Shown here in pieces: positions 1 through 9,457 of a stretch of DNA of 64,000 nt. The notes beneath the pieces are model-generated. The model was given only the letters and a program-made list of their open reading frames with translations, made no database searches and was not told where the DNA came from. The position numbers were made by a program, and so were the translations under genes. How positions within the stretch are numbered: position 1 is the first letter of the stretch; each line of letters begins with the position of its first letter. This stretch comes from Herbinix sp. (lineage in GTDB: Bacteria; Bacillota; Clostridia; Lachnospirales; Lachnospiraceae): positions 158,900-222,899 of the forward strand of contig JAQSYO010000008.1 of NCBI GenBank assembly GCA_029256105.1, in the 5' to 3' direction.

Positions 1-297
1 CGGCTTCTGGTTCGTCTCGTCTATATTTGGTTGCTCTGTGGGTACGACCGTGACAGTTGGAGTTATCGCATCGGTTGCCGATTGTTCCGCTGCATCTACT
101 TCATCGGAATCCGGATCAGTAGAAGGAGCTTGGCTCGGGACTGCCTCATCAGAAGCTATTGTTGGAGTTGGTGCATTATTGTTATCTTTCAAATCTCTTT
201 TTGCTTGTAAGTCAAAGGCGTAGACTAGTAAGCCAGTAAATACACATAGAGATAGAATGCAGATTAAAGATAGTAAGATTAGGTTTCTCTTCCTCAT
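1..297 (-). CDS. Secreted or membrane-anchored protein, N-terminal part only
   Basis: The reading frame starts at an ATG (complement of 295-297) with a GGAAAGG ribosome site just upstream and runs off the left edge of the window. The visible 99 residues begin MRKRNLILLSLICILSL, a short basic stretch followed by one hydrophobic segment, which is either a signal peptide or a membrane anchor. After it comes a low-complexity Pro/Thr/Ser/Asp/Glu linker typical of exported proteins of Gram-positive bacteria. No lipobox cysteine is visible. The functional domain lies outside the window, so the function cannot be assigned. The gene upstream on the same strand ends in a terminator, so this gene probably has its own promoter. 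Confidence 0.75.
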   Translation of the reverse strand, partial: MRKRNLILLSLICILSLCVFTGLLVYAFDLQAKRDLKDNNNAPTPTIASDEAVPSQAPSTDPDSDEVDAAEQSATDAITPTVTVVPTEQPNIDETNQKP

Positions 298-363
298 GTA
301 AAATTCCTTTCCGGCATGATCGGAAATAATGCCTTTACGAAATATATGTTTAAAGCATATCAA

Positions 364-416
364 TAAAAAAATCCTCTTACCCTTTCTAACAATTATGCCA
401 TGAAGGTAAAAGGATT
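364..416 (-). terminator. Intrinsic terminator after the 422-880 gene
   Basis: Twelve-base arms at 370-381 and 405-416 (AATCCTYTTACC and its complement, one G-U pair) form a hairpin, followed on the minus strand by TTTTTTATTG. It directly follows the stop codon of the 152-residue membrane protein. Confidence 0.8.
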
Positions 417-421
417 ATTAA

Positions 422-880
422 TTATTTTTTATCTTTATTAAATACACTGGTAATCTTCTTGAAAAGGCTCTTCTTTTCTTTCTTGGGATCTAAATTGCCT
501 CTCAATCCCTTTACATCCATGATGTAAATACCGCTTAGAACAGCTTTTACTTCCTTCTTAACCGGGATAATATCGTATATCTTGGCATCGCATACAAGGG
601 ACATTACCTTCGGACCAATCTTTGCTTTCACAATCGGAACCTTGGAGCCACGCATGTACTTTGGTGTCTGATCAAGTACGATCTTAGGCAAGTTTGCTTC
701 CTTTAACTTCATTTTCTTTTTATCAATAACGAGGATGGTAACTGTCTGGGCAGCTGCCTGCATTGAAGCTTCGGATGCCTCCTGCCTCTTTTGAAGCTTT
801 CTACCTACAAAATATAATACAACTAAACCTGCTATCACCACGACAGCTATGATGATTAATATGATAGCTAAATTTTCCAT
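422..880 (-). CDS. Small membrane-anchored conserved hypothetical protein
   Basis: The product has 152 residues. Residues 4-26 form one strongly hydrophobic helix, followed by a basic stretch (GRKLQKRQ) that suggests an N-in, C-out or cytoplasmic-tail anchor by the positive-inside rule. A soluble basic domain follows, ending in a lysine-rich tail. I do not recognise a characterised domain; the general form recalls uncharacterised single-pass proteins of Lachnospiraceae. The start is an ATG with AGGAGG about ten bases upstream. It is monocistronic by appearance: a terminator follows and 134 bases separate it from the next gene. Confidence 0.7.
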   Translation of the reverse strand: MENLAIILIIIAVVVIAGLVVLYFVGRKLQKRQEASEASMQAAAQTVTILVIDKKKMKLKEANLPKIVLDQTPKYMRGSKVPIVKAKIGPKVMSLVCDAKIYDIIPVKKEVKAVLSGIYIMDVKGLRGNLDPKKEKKSLFKKITSVFNKDKK

Positions 881-1014
881 GAGATATGTACCTCCTCTAA
901 ATTATACGAATTCGAATGTTTGTCCCCAGTTAGGGCACCGTTTATTGTAACATCTTTTCATTAAAAAATAAATAGGTAAATCAAAAATATCGCAAATATA
1001 CTTTCGACAAATTA

Positions 1015-1743
1015 TTATACAAGTGGGGCATTTTTTTCTAACATTTCTCGGATAATCTCCTGTACATAAGAACCAAGGAATTTAACCTGTTCCTTGCTTA
1101 ATTCCTTTGGATAAATTGGTTTGCCGAATTCAATTACCACATGAGTGGAATGTATCCAAGGAGAATGGTTTTCAAAGGCGTCATCCGTATTGGAAAGAGC
1201 AACTGGAATAATTGCACATCCTGTCTTTTCCGCCATTTTAAAGCTACCTTCCTTAAAAGGAAGCATTTCAGTCCCATGACTACGTGTACCTTCCGGTGAT
1301 ATGAAGACAGAATATCCGGATTTAATTTGCTCGATTCCTTTTAAGACGGTCTTAAGACCTTGCTTAATGTCCTCACGATCTAGGAACAAGCATTGGATTA
1401 AACGCATCCAGGTACTTAAAAAAGGGATCTTGGCAATTTCCTTCTTAGCCATAAACCCAGTCAAAGTCGGTAAAGAGACATAAGCGACGGGAACATCAAA
1501 ATAACTTCTATGATTTGCGATATATAATATGGCTTCATCCTTTGGAATATTATTTTGTCCGATTACGGTCCGTTTTACTCCGGATATAAAAAGTATTACA
1601 TGAAAAGCAAGGACTACAATCTTTTGGGAACTTGCAACCATAGCACGATGATTAAATTTCCCAAGTATGTATTCAAACAAGAATATAGGGATACTGATGA
1701 TAAAGAATACCAGTAGAAATAAAAGTGCTAAAAATGATCGCAT
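1015..1743 (-). CDS. plsC: 1-acyl-sn-glycerol-3-phosphate acyltransferase (PlsC family)
   Basis: A 242-residue membrane-associated acyltransferase expected to convert lysophosphatidic acid to phosphatidic acid in phospholipid synthesis. The N-terminus is hydrophobic (residues 3-25 and about 40-56). The catalytic NHxxxxD motif is present as NHRSYFDVP (H78, D83), and the glycerol-phosphate binding block is PEGTRS (150-155). Length matches the family. The ATG has GGGAGG six bases upstream. The family is certain; substrate and position specificity are inferred from the family. Confidence 0.9.
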   Translation of the reverse strand: MRSFLALLFLLVFFIISIPIFLFEYILGKFNHRAMVASSQKIVVLAFHVILFISGVKRTVIGQNNIPKDEAILYIANHRSYFDVPVAYVSLPTLTGFMAKKEIAKIPFLSTWMRLIQCLFLDREDIKQGLKTVLKGIEQIKSGYSVFISPEGTRSHGTEMLPFKEGSFKMAEKTGCAIIPVALSNTDDAFENHSPWIHSTHVVIEFGKPIYPKELSKEQVKFLGSYVQEIIREMLEKNAPLV

Positions 1744-1807
1744 AAAATACCTCCCAGTTTATTAAATATAATATTATGGTTTATTGAATTTATGTATTAA
1801 ATAATTG

Positions 1808-3157
1808 TTATTGGTAATTCTCATTTGAGGTCACGTTGTTAGCGGATGAATTTTTTATTACAGGGTCAGTTGAATTAATGGGTGAATCACTATTTACATC
1901 GACTTCAGTATTGTCTGTAGGAGTTTGTGTCACAGAAGGAGTAATCTCACCTTCGGTATCGTTGTCATTCGTATTGTCTTCCTCATCAGGAGTTTGTCCT
2001 TGTTCATCTTGATCATCACCGGGAAGGGGTTCTTCTATCGTGTCACCATCATCCGAAGGTAAGTCAGTATCGTCTTCTGGTGCTTCTGTTACAGGAACCT
2101 CAGGATCCTCACCGTCTATGCCATCATCACTTCCATTGACTGGAGGTTCACCTTCATCAATTTCACCGTCAATAACTTCACCATTTTCGCCTAGGATAAC
2201 ATCATCCTCCTTTGCAGGAATTTCAGTTACGACAGGCGGCTTATAATTAATAATTGAGGCATAAGTCTGCTCAAAGTTGAAATCTGGACTTGGCGTATAA
2301 TTATAATATTCTTCTAAAGTTAAATTATTTGTATATAGATAATTTGCTAATCCGATACCTACATAACGGATATGCCAGGGCTCATATTCATAACCGGTAA
2401 TATCAACTTTATCCTCTGGGTACCTTATGATATAGCCATAAAGATGTGCATTTTCTGCCAGCCAGATGCCCTCTGGGGAGTTGGAAAAAGGAGAGGAGAG
2501 ATTAAATCCCAAAGATTTTGATGATACATCGATGGAAAGTCCGGTTTGGTGTTCGCTAGTTCCGGGAACAGCAGAATACTTTAAGGTATGTATTTTTCCT
2601 TTCTTAGCGATGTTACTGGTAAAAATACTATATTGTCGTTGATAGGAACGATAGGCAGAGATACCATAAAGTTCAAGGCCATCTTCCTTGGCTGCTGCAA
2701 AAAGCTCCTCTAGGGCACTCGCTGCTTCAGCACGCATTAAGGTTCGTTCATCGTAGGTTATAAGATTAAATATGACATTAGGAGTTACTAAATCCTCGGG
2801 TTTATAATTTTTGGGTAAAGCGTATTCTTTATTTACAAATACGGTAATGCTAGCAGGGTCCAAGTCCATAGTGGAGTTGGGAACAAAAGCGGCTACTTCT
2901 TCTTCGAAATCACTTACATCAGTGGCATCATCGCCAGTATTGCTGTCATCCTCTAAGGTTGGAGGAATATATGTAAAATCACCATTATTATCAGAGTCAC
3001 CTGGGGTATTGGAGTCGGAGGAAACGGTAGAGACCTGTGAGGAATGAGGGTTTGATGTGTCGTCATCTGCTTGTGTAATTTTTGCAAATACGACACCGCT
3101 AACGATGGTGATTGCGATTACAGAGAGAGAGATTGTGATTAGTGTTTTTTTATTCAA
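1808..3157 (-). CDS. VanY/M15-family D-alanyl-D-alanine carboxypeptidase with acidic C-terminal tail
   Basis: A 449-residue exported peptidase that should trim the terminal D-Ala from peptidoglycan stem peptides. It begins with a TTG codon preceded by AAAGGAG. Residues 5-25 form a signal or anchor helix, followed by a Ser/Asp-rich linker to about residue 95. The M15B domain spans about 105-295 with AYRSYQRQ, the zinc/catalytic block SEHQTGLSIDV (H203, D210) and EPWHIRYVG (E259, H262). Everything after about residue 310 is a Glu/Asp/Thr/Pro/Asn-rich low-complexity tail with no cell-wall sorting signal. The tail is longer than in typical VanY proteins; its role is unknown. Confidence 0.88.
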   Translation of the reverse strand: MNKKTLITISLSVIAITIVSGVVFAKITQADDDTSNPHSSQVSTVSSDSNTPGDSDNNGDFTYIPPTLEDDSNTGDDATDVSDFEEEVAAFVPNSTMDLDPASITVFVNKEYALPKNYKPEDLVTPNVIFNLITYDERTLMRAEAASALEELFAAAKEDGLELYGISAYRSYQRQYSIFTSNIAKKGKIHTLKYSAVPGTSEHQTGLSIDVSSKSLGFNLSSPFSNSPEGIWLAENAHLYGYIIRYPEDKVDITGYEYEPWHIRYVGIGLANYLYTNNLTLEEYYNYTPSPDFNFEQTYASIINYKPPVVTEIPAKEDDVILGENGEVIDGEIDEGEPPVNGSDDGIDGEDPEVPVTEAPEDDTDLPSDDGDTIEEPLPGDDQDEQGQTPDEEDNTNDNDTEGEITPSVTQTPTDNTEVDVNSDSPINSTDPVIKNSSANNVTSNENYQ

Positions 3158-3242
3158 GTGTATTTCTCCTTTCGCAAAACAAAACAGGGGTAAAGAAAGC
3201 CTTAACGGTATTACGACAAGATATTGCTTGTAAACATTGTTA

Positions 3243-3282
3243 ATAGCAAGTAGGAAGCAAAAACAGGCTCCCTACTTGCTAT
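3243..3282. terminator. Inverted repeat, possible terminator downstream of pncB
   Basis: TAGCAAGTAGG at 3244-3254 pairs perfectly with 3271-3281, forming an 11-12 bp stem in the gap between pncB and the VanY-like gene. There is no clean T-run on either strand, so it may act as a processing or stabilising hairpin rather than a terminator. Confidence 0.45.
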
Positions 3283-3382
3283 GCTTAGTAATATCTTTAC
3301 TCATCAGGTATAGTATAACATACCCCTAATAAAAAACTAGTAGGTTATTAAAAAAACTGAATGTAAAATGTGGAAATTCGTA

Positions 3383-4837
3383 TTATTTTGTACTTTCTGT
3401 CAGGGTGTCTAGTAGGTCTGTTTTCATACGGTATAACTTGACAGATAAATCAACATACACAATATGCGGATTGATTAGTCGTCTTGCTTCATCCCATAGA
3501 GTATCGAGTTCTTTAATACAATATTCCCGAATATCCATAACGGAGGGGGAGGTGTAGACACATTTGCCGGAGAGGAAGATAGGTACCAAAAGTTCTCTTA
3601 TTGTGTAACTGTCCGGTGCCAGGGTGGTCTTCTTCCAAGTAGCAAGAGGGTCAAAGAGCAGTAACGGTTTATCAGAGGAAAATTCTTCGTCGGCTAACGC
3701 GATAAGATCCGCTTTTATTTTACCACTTTCCTTCTCGTAAATACGGCAAATTTTCTTGTTTCCAGGATTCGTTATCTTCCACTGATTCTCAGAGAGTTTA
3801 ATCTTAGGTATAAATACGCCGTTTTTTTGTATTGCTGCTAGTTTGTATACGCCACCAAAGGAAGGGCAATCTCGGGAGGTGATTAATTTTGTGCCTACAC
3901 CCCAAGAATCTATTTTCGCACCCTGTGTTTTTAAGGAGTCTATCAAATATTCATCCAAATCACTGGAAGCGGTAATGGAAGCTTCCGAGAACCCTGCGGC
4001 ATCCATCATTTTCCTAGATTTCTTAGAGAGGTAAGCAAGGTCGCCGCTATCCAGTCGAATACCATATCGTTCTGGTATTTTCCCTGTGCTGCGAAGTTCT
4101 TCGAAGACTTTGATTGCATTGGGTACACCACTCCGAAGGGTATCATAAGTATCTACCAATAAGGTGGTGTTATGTGGATAAAGCTCCGCATATTTACGGA
4201 AGGCAGAAAGCTCGTCATCAAAGCTCATAATCCAACTGTGAGCATGGGTGCCTAAAGCGGGAAGGTCATATAATTTAGCAGAAAGTACATTACTGGTTCC
4301 GTTACAGCCTCCGATTACAGCAGCTCTGGCACCCAGCGTTCCTGCATCCGGTCCCTGTGCTCTACGAAGACCAAACTCCATCACCGGTTGACCACCAGCA
4401 GCATATACCACACGGGAAGCCTTCGTTGCAATTAAGCTTTGGTGATTAATGATGTTGAGAAGTGCAGTTTCTACCAATTGTGCTTCCATAATAGGTGCGA
4501 TTACCTTTACCAAGGGCTCCATTGGAAATACCACTGTGCCTTCTGGAATCGCATAGATATCACCGGTAAAATGAAAGCCTTTCAGATAAGTAAGAAAGTC
4601 TTCTTCAAATATTTTAAGAGTTCGCAGGTATTCAAGGTCATCCTCAGTAAAGCTTAGTGCCTTTATATACTCAATGGCCTGTTCTAGCCCTGCGCAGATG
4701 GCATACCCACTGCCGCAAGGGTTTTCTCGGTAGAACACATCGAAGATTACTGTCTCATTATTTTTATTATTAAAATAACCCTGCATCATCGTTAATTCAT
4801 AGAAATCAGTTAATAAAGTTAAATTTTGTTTGCCCAT
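3383..4837 (-). CDS. pncB: Nicotinate phosphoribosyltransferase
   Basis: This 484-residue enzyme converts nicotinate, PRPP and ATP to nicotinate mononucleotide in the NAD salvage pathway. The N-terminal LLTDFYELTMMQGYF is diagnostic, as are the central FGLRRAQGPDAG segment and the DSGDLAYLS phosphate-binding block. Length agrees with the long Firmicutes form. The ATG has GGAGG seven bases upstream. A short possible leader frame overlaps the start (see 4819-4920). It appears to be transcribed alone. Confidence 0.95.
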   Translation of the reverse strand: MGKQNLTLLTDFYELTMMQGYFNNKNNETVIFDVFYRENPCGSGYAICAGLEQAIEYIKALSFTEDDLEYLRTLKIFEEDFLTYLKGFHFTGDIYAIPEGTVVFPMEPLVKVIAPIMEAQLVETALLNIINHQSLIATKASRVVYAAGGQPVMEFGLRRAQGPDAGTLGARAAVIGGCNGTSNVLSAKLYDLPALGTHAHSWIMSFDDELSAFRKYAELYPHNTTLLVDTYDTLRSGVPNAIKVFEELRSTGKIPERYGIRLDSGDLAYLSKKSRKMMDAAGFSEASITASSDLDEYLIDSLKTQGAKIDSWGVGTKLITSRDCPSFGGVYKLAAIQKNGVFIPKIKLSENQWKITNPGNKKICRIYEKESGKIKADLIALADEEFSSDKPLLLFDPLATWKKTTLAPDSYTIRELLVPIFLSGKCVYTSPSVMDIREYCIKELDTLWDEARRLINPHIVYVDLSVKLYRMKTDLLDTLTESTK

Positions 4838-4920
4838 AATTTGTCCTCCAAGTCCTTAGGATAATAGCTTGCATTCATTCTTCGAACGCAATCCTCAATG
4901 TGAAAATGCTTTTCTTTCAC
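4819..4920 (-). CDS. Possible 33-residue leader peptide overlapping pncB start
   Basis: A GTG codon at 4920-4918 has TGGAGG four bases upstream and opens a 33-codon frame ending in TAA at 4821-4819, overlapping the first 19 bases of pncB in another frame. The peptide starts VKEKHFHIEDCVRRMN and has a balanced composition, unlike a random AT-rich frame. The overlap would allow translational coupling to pncB. No family is recognised, the SD spacing is short, and it could be chance. Confidence 0.3.
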   Translation of the reverse strand: MKEKHFHIEDCVRRMNASYYPKDLEDKLWANKI

Positions 4921-5037
4921 ACGTCCTCCATCTCGCCACTAACGGCAACTGCGGCAATACATTTAAAACAATTTTAAGCCGTAGTACTTACTTAATTGGT
5001 GAAACAGTAATATCATAACAAAACATATACCAGAATC

Positions 5038-5078
5038 AAAAATAAGTCAAGCCTTCGATAAAGTTGACTTATTTTTTT
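5038..5078. terminator. Bidirectional terminator between pncB and the REC-GGDEF gene
   Basis: AAAAATAAGTCAA (5038-5050) pairs perfectly with TTGACTTATTTTT (5064-5076), and both strands end in a T-rich tail. On the minus strand it ends the kinase/diguanylate cyclase transcript from 5224. Confidence 0.75.
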
Positions 5079-5124
5079 CCTGATATAGTCTGCTTGCTTT
5101 TCGATAATGTTGACATATTTTTTT
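5054..5124 (+). repeat. 25-bp direct repeat pair
   Basis: Positions 5054-5078 and 5100-5124 are near-identical (TTCGATAAWGTTGACWTATT followed by T-runs), offset by 46 bases. The left copy contains the right arm of the terminator at 5038-5078. This looks like partial duplication of a terminator; no coding content. Confidence 0.6.
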
Positions 5125-5223
5125 AATATAGTTTCTAAGAATAAAAATCGAATATCATAAAGAAAATCGGATATCCAATGGGATAAAGTAGGTGCTTTCT
5201 ATGTTTGATATGTAATTAATATT

Positions 5224-6156
5224 TTATACATCGTCTTTTAGGCGATGTTGTAATGTTTTACGTAAGGATAATATAATGGAATCCTTAACATTTTTACTTT
5301 CTGTAAGCTTACTGCTGTACATTCGATCTTCGGCAAGCTTATAGATACTTTTGATATCCTGGCTCAAATGATTTTTTGTAGAAACACCCAAAGAGATACT
5401 TGGTTGAATGGGGTTTCCTTTTTCTTCAGAGCATCTTGCTTTTATATTCGCGGCAATTTTTGCGGCTTCAAAACTCGTTGTTTGTGGTAATATCATAAGA
5501 AACTCATCACCGCCAGTACGGGAGATAATATCGTCCACTCTACAACACTCATTTAAAATTTGTGTGATCTTTATTAAAAGATTATCCCCCGCCTCATGGC
5601 CATAGGCATCGTTAGTAAGTTTAAGTCCGTTCACATCACCAATAATGAAAGAGATTGGAAGATTGTTTGCGTCATCGAATAGGCTCACTTTTTCCTCATA
5701 AAATCGTCGGTTATAAAGATTTGTCAGCTTATCATGATAACTTAAATATAGAATATCTTCACTTCTCTTATTCAGCTCAATTGCATTTTTTACCTTAAGG
5801 GGTAAAGAAATTTTCATTACATCTTCACTCAAGGGCTTTGAAAAATAGTCATAGGCACCTAATGTCAAAGCTTTTTCAATGGCTTGGCTGTCACAAAGAC
5901 CAGTACATACAATAACAGGTATATTAATTAAGTTGTTATCCTTCTTAATTTCTTCCAGTATCTCGAAACCAGTTTTGGTTGGCATTACGATATCTAATAT
6001 ACACACACTAATATCATAATGTAATAGGAGATTACTAGTGTCACATGAGCCATCCGCTTCAAAAATGTTTATATCTTGTAATCTCATTTCTAAAACCGAA
6101 CGTATTATTTTTCTATCAATCGGAGAGTCATCGATAATTAATATATTTCCAGACAT
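5224..6156 (-). CDS. Response regulator with REC and GGDEF domains (diguanylate cyclase)
   Basis: The product has 310 residues counted from the ATG at 6156. This start is preferred because AAGGAGG lies nine bases upstream, inside the last codons of the kinase gene; an upstream in-frame ATG lacks such a site. Residues 1-120 are a receiver domain with acidic pocket D9/D10 and phosphoacceptor D55 (VCILDIVMP). Residues 135-300 are a GGDEF domain with intact GGDEF (215-219), so c-di-GMP synthesis is expected. The inhibitory I-site RxxD (R206-D209) is five residues before it. It is four bases downstream of the hybrid kinase, the probable phosphodonor. Confidence 0.92.
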   Translation of the reverse strand: MSGNILIIDDSPIDRKIIRSVLEMRLQDINIFEADGSCDTSNLLLHYDISVCILDIVMPTKTGFEILEEIKKDNNLINIPVIVCTGLCDSQAIEKALTLGAYDYFSKPLSEDVMKISLPLKVKNAIELNKRSEDILYLSYHDKLTNLYNRRFYEEKVSLFDDANNLPISFIIGDVNGLKLTNDAYGHEAGDNLLIKITQILNECCRVDDIISRTGGDEFLMILPQTTSFEAAKIAANIKARCSEEKGNPIQPSISLGVSTKNHLSQDIKSIYKLAEDRMYSSKLTESKNVKDSIILSLRKTLQHRLKDDV

Positions 6157-6160
6157 AGTA

Positions 6161-9100
6161 TTAATCCTCCTTAGGCTTGCTATTGTACAATTCAATAATT
6201 AAAAGTTCGATTTGCTCTGTTATTTTTATGAAGGCCTCGATGTCATTATTGTTTAGCAGTAGTTCTGCGCCTGTTGATAATTCCGCAATCTTTTTTACCC
6301 GTACCGTACCAGAGGAGCCTTTTAACCGATGAATTAGAAAACCTACCTCAACCATATTACTTTCTTTCAGCTTTTCCTTTATATTTTTCATCAGCTCACT
6401 AGCTTGTTCACAAAAATCATCCATCAGCTCCTTACAGAGTGCTAATTCAAAATTAGATTCTTTTAAAAGTGCGTCAACGGATTCGGAGTAAATGCTGTAA
6501 GGTTCATTATTACTTATTTCAAGTGTTGGAACATACTTTTGAAGTGTTTCTAATAATTGTTGCAATTTTACAGGTTTCGTAATATATTCATCCATTCCAG
6601 CCTGAAGACACCTGTTTTTGTCACTTTCCATGGCAGATGCGGTCAGCGCTACAATGGTAGTGTGTCTTCGAGTACCTTCGGCAAGGCGAATTTTCATGGT
6701 CGCTTCATAACCATCCATTACAGGCATCTGACAGTCCATAAAAATGATATCGTAATTTGTGCTTTCACAAGCTTTCACTGCGTCCTCACCATTAAACGCC
6801 AAATCGCAGTGAAGGCCTTTCATTTGTAGAAGCTTAATAAAGAACTTGATATTTACTTCATTATCCTCGGCAAGTAATATTTGAATATCTTTACTTGCGT
6901 TAATCGCTATTGGTTTAGGTGATTTAATTGCTGGTTTTATCACGGGTGTATTTAGAGCTTCTACCGTAAGGTTAACGAAATTAGCATTAACAGCTTCCGT
7001 AACTTTTTTTAATACAATGTTAAAATTAAAAACGGAGCCTTTTCCTTTCTCGCTGCTCACATTAATCTGACCATCCATCATCTCCACAAGCTTTTTACTG
7101 ATAGCGAGCCCGAGCCCGGTCCCTCCATATTTTCTTGTTGAAGAGGAATCTGCCTGACTGAAAGCTTTAAAAAGTCGACCAAGCTCTTCTTCCGAAATAC
7201 CAATGCCGGAATCTGTAATTGTATAAGAGAGCCGAACACTTTGCTCTGTTTCTTCTGCTAGGGAGACATCAATGGCAACACTGCCGTTATCGGTAAATTT
7301 TATAGCATTACTAACGAGGTTACTTACGATCTGTTTTATCTTGGTAGCATCACCAACAACATATTGCGGAATATCGGACGAAATATTCATATTTAAGTTT
7401 AAACCCTTTGCCAAAGCCTTTGCTTGGAATAGGAAGGCAGCGGATTTTGTTGTTGATATGATATCAAAGGGAATTTGTTCGAGCTCTAGCCTTCCGGAAT
7501 CAATCTTAGATATGTCTAGGATGTCATTAATAATTGCCATTAAGGTTTCGGAAGATACTTTAATCGTTTGAATAAAATCCAATTGATCATTGGTGAGTTC
7601 GGTTTCCTCTAAGAGCTGCAAAAATCCAATGATACCATTCATAGGAGTTCTTATTTCATGACTCATATTCGCAAGAAATTGGCTCTTTGATACATTAGCG
7701 GCTTCCGCTTGTTCCTTTGCACTTATTAACTCATCTTGTACTATTTTGCGCATTGTGATATCGATGAACGTTATTACGGCGCCAATTAGCTCACCATTTC
7801 GAAATTGTGGAAAGGAGTATATTTCTACAGGAATATAAGTGCCATCTGCTTTCCACAGAACTTCATCAACGGACGAGGCTTGTTCGCCATTACATAAGGC
7901 ACGATAAAACACACATTCCTCTAATGGAATTGGAGTGCCATCCAACTTCTGATAATGAATCTGATGGTGTAAAACGGTCCCCATTAATTCATCACGATGT
8001 GAGTATCCAAGAAGTCTTAAGCAACTTTCGTTACAGAAGGTAAATCGTTCCTCTAAATCAATTCCTAAAATACCTTCTGTAGTAGAATTAAGTAGGAGAC
8101 GCATGTCTTCTTCACTTTTTCTTAAGGCAATGTTTGCACTCCTTAATTCGGAAGTTCTCTCACCTACTTTATCCTCGAGGTCATTGATATAAATATTTAA
8201 TTCCTCTGCCATATGGTTAAAGGTACCCGCCAATTCTCCTATTTCATCGTTTCGAAAAATAGTTGCTCGTTGCGTCAACTCGCCCTTTGAAAGTTTCTCA
8301 GCGGTACTAGCCAGATGTAAGATTGGCTTAAGGATAATTCGTGTTCCTATCATATATATAATTATGGATACAAGAAGTGAAAGAATTGATAAAATAACAG
8401 CCAAGCGAATGTTTCTATTTATTTCAGCAGTAAACATGCTTTCCGGAATAGCGGTTATAATAATCCACTCCAAACCTTCTTTCTGATATTGTGCAAAGCT
8501 GATATGGTACTTATCATTACCCTCTTTCTTGGTATATTTATTTTGGCCGGTTTTTTGATATTCGTGATAAGCATTTATAATTGCAATGTTATCGGTTTCT
8601 TCAATTTTTATTCTCTTTATAGTACCATCAGATAGCTTAGAAAAATTTATATTTTCATATGAATTTGCGACAAGTTCCCCAGAGCTTTTTTCAATAATAT
8701 AAGCGGTTGCATTTCTGTTTTGAACCATGTTTTTTAGATTTTGGTTTAGTTTTGATAACGTTATATGTGTGCCTAGAACACCTTCTAGATTCCCTTCTTT
8801 GTTATAAATAGGATAGGCAGCAGTTAATACGAAATCATCTTTTATAAAATGCTTATAAAGTGTTGAAAACACAGGTCGCCCTTGTTCCTTGGCAATTTTG
8901 TACCAATCTCTGGTCCGAGGGTCAAATACACCAAAATCCTTTACAAAAGTTCCTTCAATTAAGTCTTCTGTGGTAGAGTAATAAAAAGAATGCCCATTCG
9001 TTTCAAAATTGCTTCGATATAATTCGATATCATCATTTGCATTCCTACGGGCACCATAATATTCACCAGCTTCCGTGCCATAGCTAAAGCTGTAAATTTC

Positions 9101-9457
9101 TTCATTGCTTGAGCTTAAAACACCAGCAAAGAAGTGTTCCCTTGCGTTTTTGTCCTGTAAATCTAATATTTTATTTTGGAGGATATAATGGTTAGTTTCG
9201 TTAATATATAGTGGGATGCTAATCAATGTTTCAATATCATTATATATAACGTTGTTGGCGTCATCCTCTGCCTTAGTGATGGTATTGTTAATTGTGGTCA
9301 TCCACTGTGAAAAAACAATATAAGATATAATGCTGATACTAATGATCATAAGTAGACTAAATGGAATTATGATTAGAAGCATAAATGATTTTCTTTTGCT
9401 ACCTTTGTCTATTCCATTTTCTTTCACTAATTTAGCCAAAATATCACATCCTTTCAA
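6161..9457 (-). CDS. Membrane hybrid sensor histidine kinase (Cache-HAMP-PAS-HisKA-HATPase-REC-HPt)
   Basis: A 1098-residue phosphorelay kinase. Order: membrane helix (27-50), extracellular double-Cache-like sensor (about 60-340), second helix (350-372), HAMP (373-425), PAS (445-570), HisKA with H600 in FLANMSHEIRTPMNG, HATPase with DSGIGIS and GGTGLGLAISKK (about 710-815), receiver with D908 (FMDCQMPVMDG), and C-terminal HPt with H1043 (LIHRLKGSSGTV). All phosphotransfer residues are present. The start is uncertain: the ATG at 9457 overlaps the best ribosome site, and a TTG seven codons in (9439) has better spacing. It is coupled to the REC-GGDEF gene, so an extracellular ligand probably controls c-di-GMP. 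Confidence 0.93.
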   Translation of the reverse strand: MKGCDILAKLVKENGIDKGSKRKSFMLLIIIPFSLLMIISISIISYIVFSQWMTTINNTITKAEDDANNVIYNDIETLISIPLYINETNHYILQNKILDLQDKNAREHFFAGVLSSSNEEIYSFSYGTEAGEYYGARRNANDDIELYRSNFETNGHSFYYSTTEDLIEGTFVKDFGVFDPRTRDWYKIAKEQGRPVFSTLYKHFIKDDFVLTAAYPIYNKEGNLEGVLGTHITLSKLNQNLKNMVQNRNATAYIIEKSSGELVANSYENINFSKLSDGTIKRIKIEETDNIAIINAYHEYQKTGQNKYTKKEGNDKYHISFAQYQKEGLEWIIITAIPESMFTAEINRNIRLAVILSILSLLVSIIIYMIGTRIILKPILHLASTAEKLSKGELTQRATIFRNDEIGELAGTFNHMAEELNIYINDLEDKVGERTSELRSANIALRKSEEDMRLLLNSTTEGILGIDLEERFTFCNESCLRLLGYSHRDELMGTVLHHQIHYQKLDGTPIPLEECVFYRALCNGEQASSVDEVLWKADGTYIPVEIYSFPQFRNGELIGAVITFIDITMRKIVQDELISAKEQAEAANVSKSQFLANMSHEIRTPMNGIIGFLQLLEETELTNDQLDFIQTIKVSSETLMAIINDILDISKIDSGRLELEQIPFDIISTTKSAAFLFQAKALAKGLNLNMNISSDIPQYVVGDATKIKQIVSNLVSNAIKFTDNGSVAIDVSLAEETEQSVRLSYTITDSGIGISEEELGRLFKAFSQADSSSTRKYGGTGLGLAISKKLVEMMDGQINVSSEKGKGSVFNFNIVLKKVTEAVNANFVNLTVEALNTPVIKPAIKSPKPIAINASKDIQILLAEDNEVNIKFFIKLLQMKGLHCDLAFNGEDAVKACESTNYDIIFMDCQMPVMDGYEATMKIRLAEGTRRHTTIVALTASAMESDKNRCLQAGMDEYITKPVKLQQLLETLQKYVPTLEISNNEPYSIYSESVDALLKESNFELALCKELMDDFCEQASELMKNIKEKLKESNMVEVGFLIHRLKGSSGTVRVKKIAELSTGAELLLNNNDIEAFIKITEQIELLIIELYNSKPKED

